A DNA stretch of 64,000 nucleotides from Sophora flavescens (Eukaryota; Streptophyta; Magnoliopsida; Fabales; Fabaceae), in NCBI GenBank assembly GCA_030762895.1, contig CM061067.1:106177888-106241887 (forward strand), written 5' to 3'. Positions 22,608-34,330 of the stretch are shown piece after piece. How positions within the stretch are numbered: position 1 is the stretch's first letter; each line of letters starts with the position of its first letter. The position numbers were made by a program, and so were the translations under genes. A model generated the notes under the pieces. That model saw only the letters and a list, made by a program, of their open reading frames with translations. It was not told where the DNA came from and ran no database searches.

Positions 22608-24928
22608 TCAACCGGGGTACGGTGGGCGTAGAAGTGCAGGAACACTTCTTTTCCATGGAGCTCCTTCAAATAGCCGTTTCTGCACATACGGCCGAACGCG
22701 CTTCCGCTTTGCTCTTTTCTCTCGGAGCTTCCTAGCCTTCCTTCCTCCCGGCGGAAGTTTTGTTTCAGTATGGACAGCAACTCCAATTCCATCAACTGCT
22801 TTGGGTGCATCATTAGCCATGCATACCTTCGGAGTTGCTTCCATGTTCAGCTCTTCTTTTACCACTGGAGACGTTGTATCAATTCTGCACACATGGCTCT
22901 CAAAAGGAGGGTTGTTACAAGAGTTAGTCAACTGAAAATTTACCCTACCTTCCTCTACATTTAGAGAGAGTTTGCCATTCCGTACATCTATTAATGCTCA
23001 AGCGTTTGCCAAGAATGGCCTTCCTAAAATGATGGGGAATTTAGAATTCCCTTTCATGTCCAATACCAGGAAGTCGGTAGGGATGAGAATTTTCCCTACC
23101 TTTACAGGAACATTCTCTAGTATGCCTAGAGGAGTCCTAGTTGAGCCATCCGCAATTTGTAAGGGGAATTTGAATGGTCTCAACTCTTTGCTTCCCAACC
23201 TTTCCATGATAGTGAGGGACATCAAGCTCGTGCTAGCCCCTAGGTCACATAAGGCTTGGTCAATTTGCGGTTGTCCGATCGAGCAAGCGATGGAGAAACT
23301 ACCTGGGTCTTTCGGTTTAGTAGGCATTTTAGTCTCTACATCTACTTGCTTTTTCCTGACCAACCTCCGTGGGAAAGGTATCGGGGGGTTGGTACGGTGG
23401 TGGAGGGGACATATTTCGGTTCGGCTCTTCTTTTTCGTTCGTGTCCTCCTCCTGGTTCCACCTCCATTTCAGCTACCCCCACCCCAAGCTTATCATCCCT
23501 CAAGTGTATGACATTGCAATGCTCATTGGGATTTGCTTCGGGTTGCCCGGAATGTACCCTTAGGTCTCGAGTACGTGCTTTGGCTTGTTGGGCAATCTGG
23601 GTTTCTAGCATCTTGTTATGAGTTGCTAAGTTGTCTACCTTAGATGCTAGATCCTTTATTGCCTCACTCACTGCCCTTCCTTGTTGTCTAAACTCCTCAT
23701 TCTGTTTTGTCTCGAGTTTCACAAAACTTTCAAATAAAGTCTCGAGTTTAGATCTTTGTACCCGAGGGTACCCGGTGCTTTCTTTCTTATTACCTTGACC
23801 CTCTTGGAACTCATGGTTGAGCGTGTTCTTGTAGTTGCCGTAAGAGAGGTAAGGGTTGTTTCTTCTTTGGTTGTAGGGATTTGGGGGAGCATAGTTGGGC
23901 AGCTTCGGGTTCGTATCATAGTAGTTGTTACAAGAGTTCACTTGCTCACCCGGCCCTGGATCCATGTGGGCATCCCATCATGTCATGTCCCTGCATTCCA
24001 CAAATCTCACAAGCAAGGTTAGTAGCACCTAATGCACTCACATTAGCTCTTTCAAGCCGATCAAAACGTTTATTAAGTGAGTCTATCTTTGACATAATAA
24101 GATCTGTGCTATTTACCTAAAACTTACCCCCCGAAATCTTGTTCGGGTTATTACCTCTTTCGGATCCCCATTGGTGGTAGTTGGTGGCGACATTCTCAAT
24201 GATGTTGAATGCCTCAGTGAGAGGCCTATTCATAAACGCTCCACCGGCTGCAGAATCTAGTGACACCTTCGAAGAGTAGTCTAATCCGTTATAGAAGGTG
24301 TGCACTATTAACCACCTCTCGAGTCCGTGATGTGGGCACGACTCCAGCAGTCCCTTGTAACGATCCCGGAGCTTAGATAATGATTCTCCGTCTTTCCGGA
24401 AGAAGCCGGTGATCCGGGTTCTTATGTAGGCCGTCTTGGATGGAGGGAAGAATTTCTCCAAGAACGCCTGCTCCAATTGGTCCCAAGTGGTCAAAGTGTT
24501 AGCGGGGATTTGCTTTAGCCAGGCCTTCGCCTTTCCAGTGAGAGATGAGGGGAACAGTCTCAAACGCACAACATCGACTGAGGCTCCATGAATCCGGATT
24601 GCGTCGGTGAACTCTAAAAATGTCTCTATGTGATCGGTCGGGTCCTCCGAAGGCAATCCTCCGAATTGATGTTGCCTAATCATGTTGATTAGCATAGGCG
24701 GTATGGTATAGTTTTCCGCCTCAATCTCGGCCTTGCAATCCCGGTTCGCAAGCCTCTCGCATTTGGGGCTGCGTAGTCCTTCAAAGGCTTTGTATCCGGT
24801 TGATTCGCCATGAGTGAAATGGGAATCGACCTTTCTTCCTCTCTTAGTAGTCTTCTACGTCTGTGGAAGGTCCTCTCGATCTCCGGATCAATCTCACTAA
24901 GGCTCCCAAGACTTAGAGATCTTTGCAT
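22608..24928 (-). pseudogene. Body I1 gag, zinc knuckle and protease, frameshifted
   Basis: The same proteins as in I2 can be read in broken pieces: gag (24928-24117, frame change near 24690), knuckle region (23965-23342, running past the point where I2 breaks) and protease (23363-22998 and 22931-22608). The protease motif is ALCDLGASTSLMS. The conserved gag stretch FFQKDGESLSEAWDRY of I2 is altered here to FFRKDGESLSKLRDRY. Several of the differences are one-base losses or CTGG-to-CCGG changes. Confidence 0.82.
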
Positions 24929-25091
24929 ATAACACACAGAGAGATGGATACAATAGAAGGAAAAGAATTTTTTTGATTTTTGACTTTTGATTTTTTTTTT
25001 TCTTGTTTAATTTCAGAAATAAAAATCAAATAAAAAGAAAAGGTCCAGAAAAATCAATTCAAAATTTGAATTGAGATTCGAAAAGGCACAG

Positions 25092-25109
25092 TCCCCGGCA
25101 ACGGCGCCA
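25092..25109 (-). other. Primer-binding site of body I1 (tRNA-Asp type)
   Basis: The minus strand reads TGGCGCCGTTGCCGGGGA, the complement of a tRNA-Asp 3' end, six bases inside the LTR border. The same site in body I2 is 31026-31043. Athila-type plant elements use this primer. Confidence 0.85.
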
Positions 25110-25115
25110 AAAACT

Positions 25116-26704
25116 TGATAGCCGTGCGGATGCACGTGCGATTCCGGCAAGTGTACCGGATTGCCGTCAAGTAATAAAAGATATCGAACCCACAGAGACT
25201 GTGTTCTCGAATCGCAATCGGTTTTCGAATCGATTAGTTCTGGACAGTTTTAAAGAGGGTTTTGAAAAAGGTTTGAATTGAAATTAAGAGATAGATGAGC
25301 AGAGAACAATTAAAACAGAAAACAAATGTTTTTGGGATTTTTTTATCTAAACGGATTCCTAGGGATTTGGGTTACCTTTGAAGTTGTTTATGTTGCTAAT
25401 CTGATTTACCTTTGTTGATTACCGAAATTGCCTTGAAGGCGAGTTTATCCTCTGATAGCTTAAGCTCCCTCTCGGGTTACAAAAGCCGTGCCCAATTGAC
25501 CCGACCCCTACTCTCGTGGTAGTCGATCCCAGATTGGACCCTTTGCGTTTCGTGACAACTCGTTGCTCCTCGAGGGACGGCTTCTAACTCTCGTGATTTC
25601 AGTCCCAAGTCTGACTTCTATAGGTCCGACACCTAAGTTCACCGCTAGGTTCCTCCTTAGTATGTCTCAGTCATGCAAATAACCTAAGTTCACCGCTAGG
25701 GTCCTCCTTAGATCATCCACATCTCACAAACCAGCGGCCGCAGGGTTTTACGAGTTAAACACCCTAGAAATACTAAGTTCACCGCTAGGTTCCTCCTTAG
25801 AACGCCTCGCTCACGCAAATAACGGTTTTAGAAATTTATGAGTGATTAACACACTAGAAATCAGATCTAAAGCAAATCGTAATTAACAAAGAGTTTACAT
25901 CAAATTTACATCATAAACAAACTTGGGCAGAGCCCTAATCCCTAGAAACAAACTACTACTCCAGTCTTGCCATGGAGATGACAAGCTGGGTTGACAACAT
26001 AATGAAAATCAGAAAAGAGAAGAGAGGAGAAGAGGAGAAGAGATCCTAAATCTATGCCTAGAGTAGTAGCCCCAAAGGTCTGATGATTTCTGCCTCTGCC
26101 TGGTCCCTTATTTATAGAATTGAGCAGTTAGAGTCCTAATCCAACTCAAATTAGATCCAATTCTGTTACTTCTGAGCCAAGTAATACGCGTCACGGCCGT
26201 GATGGCTATCACGGCCTGGCCGTGACGGATTCTGCCTTGAAAATTCTTCACTGGTTGGTCTGTCATGGCCGTGATGCTCATCACGGCCTGGCCGTGATGG
26301 TCATCACGGCCGTGATGGCCATCATGGCCTGGCCCTGACAGCTTCTGACTTGTGTTGGTTTTGGGTCACGGCCGTGATGTCTATCACGGCTAGGCCGTGA
26401 CAGACTCTGACTTCAGCCTTTGTTCTTTTTCAGTTTTGCTCGATCATGGCTGTGATGGGCATCACGGCTAGGCCGTGATGGGCTCTGTTTGGCTCATTTT
26501 CTTCAGTTTTAAAGCTCCATCTTCATCCAAACTTCATCATGGTTGATCTTGAGCAATTTACCCTTGATATCTGCAAAACAACACACGAAAACCGCCTTAC
26601 CCGTTCCAAAGGAAAATTAACCTAAAATCTAATTAAAAATGCCTAAACTACATGAAAATGCATGCAAAATGATAGACAAAGATGATGTGGAATCACACTC
26701 ATCA
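25116..26704 (-). repeat. Element B LTR 2 (shared middle LTR), 1589 bp
   Basis: Nearly identical to LTR 1 and LTR 3, with the same borders. A few blocks differ only here, for example around 25801-25825 (CGCCTCGCTCACGC and GGTTTTAG). It serves as one LTR for each body. The palindrome array is at 26185-26490. Confidence 0.92.
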
Positions 26705-28520
26705 AATCACCCCAAGCTTAAAACTTTGCTTGTCCTCAAGCAATTACTCAGGCCATAAGATAAATCAATCAAAGCATGGATAGTGAACCAAGAACCCTAG
26801 AAGCTAATCCAAGTAATAGGCGTTTTTAATAAGCACTCAAGAGATAATCAAGTTCAAGTCCAATTAGAAGCTTAGGTTCTTCAAGTTCATGTTCTCACTG
26901 ATTTGGGCACTCGTCTCACCTCACTCAAGTGTTTTAGGGTTTATGACAATTCACTCCATTTCCTCAAGTAAAGTATTTTACCATAGGCTTGACTATTAAC
27001 CAAATCTCTACTTTATTTAAGAAAACACTTAAGAATCAAGAGGTCTTTTCCTTTGGTTGTAATGTGGCCATGGGATTTATTGTAAGGTGGGAAAATCAAG
27101 GAAAGGGAATTTCAAGAAGGCTAGACAAATCATCAAACATTGCAAAGCATGACACCTTCTAAAATACCCCTTTTTTGGGCTTTGGTTTACTTTTCCACCT
27201 TTTTTCCTTCTATTATTATTTTTTTTTTTCTTTTTCTTTTCATTTCTCACATTCTTTGTCATCCCCTTCTCCATTTTTTCTGTTTATTTCATTTTTATTT
27301 GTTTGGAGAAGGGGAGATTTATAGCTCAAGAGAAATTACTTTCTAGCTTTTTCTTCCCATACTTTTTCCAACTACCATTTTGCCCTTTTTGTAATACTTT
27401 AAAAGGTGCCATACCAAACATTATTTATCAAATTAATTCATGGTACCAAGAAAAGTATTTTTTTTTTCTTTAGGCTCAAAATTGGGCAACTAAGGGGTAG
27501 CATTTATCAATCAAAGCTCGGGAGGCCGGAAAAATACCTAGTGCCTCAATCATATCCAAAAAATGTTTTCAAAAATTTTTAAGTTTTGAAATGGTTTCAA
27601 GTCAAGTTCTAGAAAATACAGTCCATGAGGAATTAAATCACTCTTTCACAAGAAATGGGGTAGATTTAGTGAATACCCCTTTTGGCTCAAAATCTTACAT
27701 TTAGTAGTTCAAAAATCAGTGAGGTACACAAGTTTAACGAACCACATGCTAATTATCAACTATCAAATGATTATCTCAAGAATTTTTATTTTTAGCCATA
27801 TCACAAGAATAATGAAAAATTGGGTTCAAAATTCACTATCTCAATTCATTTGGCTCCAAGTTCTCACAATCGGATGCATGTTCTAAGTGAGAGGCAATCT
27901 AGAGAATGTGATCATACCAATCTATGCCTATGTGAATGCAATATGAATGCAACCATGCAAATGCAAAAATAAATACCCCCACCCCAAGCTTGATTACTTA
28001 CATTGTCTCCAATGTAAATAATCAAGTCGGAGAGAGGAGAAAAATGGAACAACTTACCGAGTCGGTAGCGGGTGTTGGCTTCACATTCCAGTCAAAATTT
28101 GGGTAGAAATAGTATCACGGCCGTGAGGCTTATCACGGCTAGGCCGTGATCGTTTCTGGTCCTTAGGAGTTGCCCTGTCACGGCCGTGATTTACATCACG
28201 GCTAGGCCGTGATGCTCTCTGATCTTGGCATCCTACTCATCACGCCCGTGATGGTTGTCACGGCTAGGCCGTGATGCTCTCTGTGCTCTTGTTTAGTTCA
28301 TCACGGCCGTGACCACTGTCACGGCCAGGGCGTGATGGCCTCTGACTTTATCTTTTTTATTGCTCTTCTTCTCTTTCTCAACCTGAAAACACTAGACAAA
28401 CCTATTAATGATATTTTTGCCTCTTGATCTTCTCAAATTATTCAAGAGGTTAATTCAAAAACAAAAGGAAAAAGGGAAAGAAAACTTGGGTTGCCTCCCA
28501 AGAAGCGCTTATTTATGGTC
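26705..28520 (-). other. Non-coding 3' part of body I2
   Basis: Same layout as in I1: H1 at 28485-28510, H2 at 28420-28449, CACGGCCGTG array at 28112-28340, H3 at 27998-28017, polypurine tract next to 26705. No coding signal on the minus strand. Confidence 0.75.
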
Positions 28521-29435
28521 TTAAGCTTGACCATACTTCCTCAAGTCAACCGGGGTCGGCTGGGCGTAGAAGTGCAGGAACACTTCTTTTCCATGGAGCT
28601 CCTTCAAATAGCCGTTTCTGCACATACGGCCGAACGCTCTTCGCTTTGCTCTTTTCTCTCGGAGCTTCCTAGCCTTCCTTCCTCCCGGCGGAAGTTTTGT
28701 TTCAGTATGGACAGCAACTCCAATTCCATCACTGCTGGGTGCATCATTAGCCATGCATACCTTCGGAGTTGCTTCCATGTTCAGCTCTTCTTTTACCACT
28801 GGAGACGTTGTATCAATTCTGCACACATGGCTCTCAAAAGGAGGGTTGTTACAAGAGTTAGTCAACTGAAAATTTACCCTACCTTCCTCTACATTTAGAG
28901 AGAGTTTGCCATTCCTTACATCTATTAATGCTCCAGCGGTTGCCAAGAATGGCCTTCCTAAAATGATGGGGAATTTAGAATTCCCTTTCATGTCCAATAC
29001 CAGGAAGTCGGTAGGGATGAGAATTTTCCCTACCTTTACAGGAACATTCTCTAGTATGCCTAGAGGAGTCCTAGTTGAGCCATCCGCAATTTGTAAGGGG
29101 AATTTGAATGGTCTCAACTCTTTGCTTCCCAACCTTTCCATGATAGTGAGGGACATCAAGCTCGTGCTAGCCCCTAGGTCACATAAGGCTTGGTCAATTT
29201 GCAGTTGTCCGATCGAGCAAGCGATGGAGAAACTACCTGGGTCTTTCAGTTTAGTAGGCATTTTAGTCTCTACATCTACTTGCTTTTTCCTGACCAACCT
29301 CTGTGGGAAAGGTATCGGGGGTTGGTACGGTGGTGGAGGGACATATTTCGGTTCTGGCTCTTCTTTTTCGTTCGTGTCCTCCTCCGGTTCCACCTCCATT
29401 TCAGCTACCCCCACCCCAAGCTTATCATCCCTCAA
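28521..29435 (-). CDS. Aspartic protease region of element B, body I2
   Basis: A 304-aa frame on the minus strand. A proline- and glutamate-rich linker (EPKYVPPPPYQPPIPFPQ) is followed by a retropepsin-like domain: SIGQLQIDQALCDLGASTSL with the catalytic D-x-G-A (here DLGAS), then VDVETKMP-type linkers and IILGRPFL, the second conserved motif. In gypsy elements this enzyme processes Gag. The frame starts in a different phase from the knuckle ORF upstream because of a shift near 29440-29500; in I1 the two are joined. After the protease a basic K/R-rich tail ends at 28521 and no reverse transcriptase follows. Confidence 0.8.
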   Translation of the reverse strand: MRDDKLGVGVAEMEVEPEEDTNEKEEPEPKYVPPPPYQPPIPFPQRLVRKKQVDVETKMPTKLKDPGSFSIACSIGQLQIDQALCDLGASTSLMSLTIMERLGSKELRPFKFPLQIADGSTRTPLGILENVPVKVGKILIPTDFLVLDMKGNSKFPIILGRPFLATAGALIDVRNGKLSLNVEEGRVNFQLTNSCNNPPFESHVCRIDTTSPVVKEELNMEATPKVCMANDAPSSDGIGVAVHTETKLPPGGRKARKLREKRAKRRAFGRMCRNGYLKELHGKEVFLHFYAQPTPVDLRKYGQA

Positions 29436-29491
29436 GTGTATGACATTGCAATGCTCATTGGGATTTGCTTGGGTTGCCCCGGAATGTACCC

Positions 29492-30028
29492 TTAGGTCTC
29501 GAGTACGTGCTTGGCTTGTTGGGCAATCTGGGTTTCTAGCATCTTGTTATGAGTTGCTAAGTTGTCTACCTTAGATGCTAGATCCTTTATTGCCTCACTC
29601 ACTGCCCTTCCTTGTTGTCTAAACTCCTCATTCTGTTTTGTCTGAGTTTCGACAAAACTTTCAAATAAAGTCTCGAGTTTAGATCTTTGTACCGAGGGTA
29701 CCCCTGTGCTTTCTTTCTTATTACCTTGACCCTCTTGGAACTCATGGTTGAGCGTGTTGCTGTAGTTGCCGTAAGAGAGGTAAGGGTTGTTTCTTCTTTG
29801 GTTGTAGGGATTTGGGGGAGCATAGTTGGGCAGCTTCGGGTTCGTATCATAGTAGTTGTTACAAGAGTTCACTTGCTCACCCGAAGCGCCGGATCCATGT
29901 GGGCATCCCATCATGTCATGTCCCTGCATTCCACAAATCTCACAAGCAAGGTTAGTAGCACCTAATGCACTCACATTAGCTCTTTCAAGCCGATCAAAAC
30001 GTTTATTAAGTGAGTCTATCTTTGACAT
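29492..30028 (-). CDS. Element B nucleocapsid-like ORF, body I2
   Basis: 178 aa on the minus strand, same frame as gag and separated from it by one TAG (30050-30052). A CCHC knuckle CEICGMQGHDMMGC (residues about 29-42) is followed by an N/Y/P-rich stretch (NPYNQRRNNPYLSYGNY) and a coiled coil with repeated Q and L (KMLETQIAQQAK). This is the C-terminal, RNA-binding part of an Athila/TAT-like Gag. It probably belongs to one Gag protein with the upstream ORF. Confidence 0.8.
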   Translation of the reverse strand: MSKIDSLNKRFDRLERANVSALGATNLACEICGMQGHDMMGCPHGSGASGEQVNSCNNYYDTNPKLPNYAPPNPYNQRRNNPYLSYGNYSNTLNHEFQEGQGNKKESTGVPSVQRSKLETLFESFVETQTKQNEEFRQQGRAVSEAIKDLASKVDNLATHNKMLETQIAQQAKHVLET

Positions 30029-30049
30029 AATAAGATTTGTGCTATTTAC

Positions 30050-30862
30050 CTAAAACTTACCCCCCGAAATCTTGTTCGGGTTATTACCTCTTTCGGATCC
30101 CCATTGGTGGTAGTTGGTGGCGACATTCTCAATGATGTTGAATGCCTCAGTGAGAGGCCTATTCATAAACGCTCCACCGGCTGCAGAATCTAGTGACACC
30201 TTCGAAGAGTAGTCTAATCCGTTATAGAAGGTGTGCACTATTAACCACCTCTCGAGTCCGTGATGTGGGCACGACTCCAGCAGTCCCTTGTAACGATCCC
30301 AGGCTTCCGATAATGATTCTCCGTCTTTCTGGAAGAAGCCGGTGATCTGGGTTCTTATGTAGGCCGTCTTGGATGGAGGGAAGAATTTCTCCAAGAACGC
30401 CTGCTCCAATTGGTCCCAAGTGGTCAAAGTGTTAGCGGGGATTTGCTTTAGCCAGGCCTTCGCCTTTCCAGTGAGAGATGAGGGGAACAGTCTCAAACGC
30501 ACAACATCGACTGAGGCTCCATGAATCCGGATTGCGTCGGTGAACTCTAAAAATGTCTCTATGTGATCGGTCGGGTCCTCCGAAGGCAATCCTCCGAATT
30601 GATGTTGCCTAATCATGTTGATTAGCATAGGCGGTATGGTATAGTTTTCCGCCTCAATCTCTGGCCTTGCAATCCCAGTTCGCAAGCCTCTCGCATTTGG
30701 GGCTGCGTAGTCCTTCAAAGGCTTTGTATCCGGTTGATTCGCCATGAGTGAAATGGGAATCGACCTTTCTTCCTCTCTTAGTAGTCTTCTACGTCTGTGG
30801 AAGGTCCTCTCGATCTCCGGATCAATCTCACTAAGGCTCCCAAGACTTAGAGATCTTTGCAT
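30050..30862 (-). CDS. Element B Gag (Retrotrans_gag), body I2
   Basis: 270 aa on the minus strand from ATG at 30862, 160 bp inside the PBS. The retrotransposon gag domain occupies about residues 75-235, with FPSSLTGKAKAWLKQIP, TTWDQLEQAFLEKFFPPSK, EAWDRYKGLLESCPHHGLER and FYNGLDYSSKVSLDSAAGG. These are the hallmarks of plant Ty3/gypsy capsid proteins, which form the cytoplasmic particle. The frame ends at a TAG, and after eight sense codons an in-frame ATG starts the knuckle ORF. Confidence 0.88.
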   Translation of the reverse strand: MQRSLSLGSLSEIDPEIERTFHRRRRLLREEERSIPISLMANQPDTKPLKDYAAPNARGLRTGIARPEIEAENYTIPPMLINMIRQHQFGGLPSEDPTDHIETFLEFTDAIRIHGASVDVVRLRLFPSSLTGKAKAWLKQIPANTLTTWDQLEQAFLEKFFPPSKTAYIRTQITGFFQKDGESLSEAWDRYKGLLESCPHHGLERWLIVHTFYNGLDYSSKVSLDSAAGGAFMNRPLTEAFNIIENVATNYHQWGSERGNNPNKISGGKF

Positions 30863-31049
30863 ATAACACACAGAGAGATGGATACAATAGAAGGAAAAGA
30901 ATTTTTTTGATTTTTGACTTTTGATTTTTTTTTTTCTTGTTTAATTTCAGAAATAAAAATCAAATAAAAAGAAAAGGTCCAGAAAAATCAATTCAAAATT
31001 TGAATTGAGATTCGAAAAGGCACAGTCCCCGGCAACGGCGCCAAAAACT

Positions 31050-32634
31050 TGATAGCCGTGCGGATGCACGTGCGATTCCGGCAAGTGTACCGGATTGCCG
31101 TCAAGTAATAAAAGATATCGAACCCACAGAGACTGTGTTCTCGAATCGCAATCGGTTTTGAATCGATTAGTTCTGGACAGTTTTAAAGAGGGTTTTGAAA
31201 AAGGTTTGAATTGAAATTAAGAGATAGATGAGCAGAGAACAATTAAAACAGAAAACAAATGTTTTTGGGATTTTTTTATCTAAACGGATTCCTAGGGATT
31301 TGGGTTACCTTTGAAGTTGTTTATGTTGCTAATCTGATTTACCTTTGTTGATTACCGAAATTGCCTTGAAGGCGAGTTTATCCTCTGATAGCTTAAGCTC
31401 CCTCTCGGGTTACAAAAGCCGTGCCCAATTGACCCGACCCCTACTCTCGTGGTAGTCGATCCCAGATTGGACCCTTTGCGTTTCGTGACAACTCGTTGCT
31501 CCTCGAGGGACGGCTTCTAACTCTCGTGATTTCAGTCCCAAGTCTGACTTCTATAGGTCCGACACCTAAGTTCACCGCTAGGTTCCTCCTTAGTATGTCT
31601 CAGTCATGCAAATAACCTAAGTTCACCGCTAGGTTCCTCCTTAGATCATCCACATCTCACAAACCAGCGGCCGCCGGTTTTTACGAGTTAAACACCCTAG
31701 AAATCCTAAGTTCACCGCTAGGTTCCTCCTTAGAACGTCTACGTCACGCAAATAACGGTTGCCGAAATTTATGAGTGATTAACACACTAGAAATCAGATC
31801 TAAAGCAAATCGTAATTAACAAAGAGTTTACATCAAATTTACATCATAAACAAACTTGGGCAGAGCCCTAATCCCTAGAAACAAACTACTACTCCAGTCT
31901 TGCCATGGAGATGACAAGCTGGGTTGACAACATAATGAAAATCAGAAAAGAGAAGAGAGGAGAACAGGAGAAGACACCCTAAATCTATGCCTAGAGTAGT
32001 AGCCCCAAAGGTCTGATGATTTACGCCTCTGCCTGGTCCCTTATTTATAGAATTGAGCAGCTAGAGTCCTAATCCAACTCAAATTAGATCCACCTCTTGT
32101 ACTTCGAGCCAAGTAATACGCGTCACGGCCGTGATGGCTATCACGGCCTGGCCGTGACGGATTCTGCCTTGAAAATTCTTCACTGGGTTGGTCCGTCATG
32201 GCCGTGATGCTCATCACGGCCTGGCGTGATGGTCATCACGGCCGTGATGGCCATCATGGCCTGGCCCCGGCAACTTCGACTTGTGTTGGTTTTGGGTCAC
32301 GGCCGTGTGATGGCTATCACGGCTGGCGTGACGAGACTCGACTTCACCTTTGTTCTTTTTCAGTTTTGCTCGATCATGGCCGTGATGGGCATCACGGCTA
32401 GGCCGTGATGGGCTCTGTTTGGCTCATTTTCTTCAGTTTTAAAGCTCCATCTTCATCCAAACTTCATCATGGTTGATCTTGAGCAATTTACCCTTGATAT
32501 CTGCAAAACAACACACGAAAACCGCCTTACCCGTTCCAAAGGAAAATTAACCTAAAATCTAATTAAAAATGCCTAAACTACATGAAAATGCATGCAAAAT
32601 GATAGACAAAGATGATGTGGAATCACACTCATCA
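31050..32634 (-). repeat. Element B LTR 3, 1585 bp
   Basis: Same borders as LTR 1 and LTR 2. Its palindrome array (32118-32415) shows several one-base losses relative to LTR 2. TGTAG follows at 32635-32639. Confidence 0.92.
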
Positions 32635-33907
32635 TGTAGCAGTAAATATATGTTTAAATGTGTTTATTTTAGATTAAACTCAGAGGATGATTTTAATTAA
32701 AATAAAATCATTTTCTTGTGTTGTTATATCATATGAAGTCACGGTAAAAACTTCGGCTGAAAATTCAGACAGAAGTCGGTCTGCGTTTTCACTACCGGTA
32801 CAAGTTAACTGTGTAGAAAACCTAATTTTGACCCTTGAACGAGATGGTTAGTGTTTTTAATATTTTTCCTTCAACTTTGGTTATTTTGAAAATTTCGTTC
32901 AAAAATAGAATATAATATTTTATTCGGGCGAAAAACGTCGGAAGAACTACGATCGTAAAATACAACCGGGTACGAAATGGAGCAGATTAGGGAGCACAAA
33001 ATAAGTGAAGTGACTTGATGGAAATGGGTTATGACACACTCCAAAAGTGTAATCATCACACTTTTCAAATTATATCATATTATATTCTAAAAACCTATTT
33101 TTCTCTCTCTTCTCAAACCAAACAAGGAACAAGGTCAAAACTTGCTCTCCAAGCTCATTCCTCTCTCCTCAATTTCGTGCCACTCTCTCCCTTCTCTATA
33201 TATACACCTCTCATTTTTACTTCATCACTTTCCTTCTCCAAAACTCCATTAAAACTTCATCTACCTCCTTTTCTTTTAAAAGTTCAAGCTCTTAAAGCTT
33301 TAGTTTTTATTCATCTTTTCTACTTGAGTTCTTCATTAAAGTTCTTCCTTATACTAAGGGTAATTCTCTCATATGAATATTTTTTCAAGTTTCATCTTTT
33401 ATTTCTTAGTTTGCTTTATGTGTTCTTTATATGCTTTAAACTTCTAAAATCTGTCTAAAATGGTAGAAAACTCCTTTTGAGTTGAAACCACTTTCTATAG
33501 TCTTGTATTAACTTATATTTTCACATACTAAGAGGTTGTGTAAAACAAAAATCTCTACCTATCTCTTCCTATGAAGGCCGAAGCTATGCATATGTGGCCT
33601 AGGAGGTTTTTGCTTCAACTTTTGGAATATGATCATGTGTTTGAGTTTCTAACTATCCCTTGATCTTAAATCTATAAATCTTGGAATGTTTGATAGCTTG
33701 TTCCTATGATGGCCGAAAATATGAATAAGTAAGCCTAGGATACTATGTTTTGACTTTCCAAGTATGATCATGGATTTAGAACTCTTAATACCTTGTGATT
33801 CTAAACCTAAGAGTTGTTATTAAACAAAGAATATTTTTCTCATTATCCTATGATGGCCGCAACTTTGTGTTTAGGTGCTAGGATGTTTGAGTTTTTATTT
33901 TCCAAAA

Positions 33908-34330
33908 TGATCATGGACTTGAGCTCCATAAGATATTTGGATGCTAAGTCTAAAAGATTGGAAAGTTTAAGGATTTATAAATTGATTATTCTATGTTATT
34001 GAACCTAGGATGTGTTATTTATCATTTTCCAAAGTGATCATGGACTTGAGCTCCATAAGATATTTGGATGCTAAGTCTAAGAGATTGGAATGTTTAAGTT
34101 TCCAGTGTTTTCCAAAATGATCATGGACTTGAGCTCCATAAGATATTTGGATGCTAAGTCTAAGAGATTGGAAACTTTAAAGATTTCTAGCCTATTTATC
34201 CTATGATGGCCGAACCTATGATGGTTGTGGACCTAGTATGTTTTGTTTTCATATTCCAATATGATCATGGACTTGAGCTCCTTAATACATTTGGATGCTA
34301 AGTCTAAGAGATTGGAAAGTTTAAAGATTT
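33908..34330 (+). repeat. Tandem repeat in element A 5' LTR
   Basis: Four diverged copies of a unit with ATGGACTTGAGCTCC, GGATGCTAAGTCTAA and GAGATTGGAA, with variable spacers. The same array is in the 3' LTR at about 45056-45475. Confidence 0.85.

Larger units (their letters stand above)
19184..32634 (-). mobile_element. Gypsy element B, tandem array with three LTRs and two bodies
   Basis: The array is LTR (19184-20774), internal I1 (20775-25115), LTR (25116-26704), internal I2 (26705-31049), LTR (31050-32634). It is read on the minus strand and flanked once by TGTAG (19179-19183 and 32635-32639). There is no target duplication around the middle LTR. Each body has a PBS at its right end, gag, zinc-knuckle and protease coding, then a long non-coding 3' part and a polypurine tract. 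Reverse transcriptase, RNase H and integrase are missing from both bodies, so B resembles non-autonomous gag-bearing LTR elements. Confidence 0.93.

Noticed and set aside
22471..24120. Plus-strand ORFs of 60-180 aa across element B body I1 (and 28491-30053 in I2)
   Set aside because: They are antisense shadows of the minus-strand gag and protease frames.
32198..32408. ORFs in the CACGGCCGTG array of LTR 3
   Set aside because: Repeat-driven open frames (DGHHG repeats), no start context or conservation.
33015..33458. 147-aa plus-strand ORF in element A LTR
   Set aside because: Lies in LTR sequence, is F/L/S-rich, and is largely deleted in the 3' LTR.
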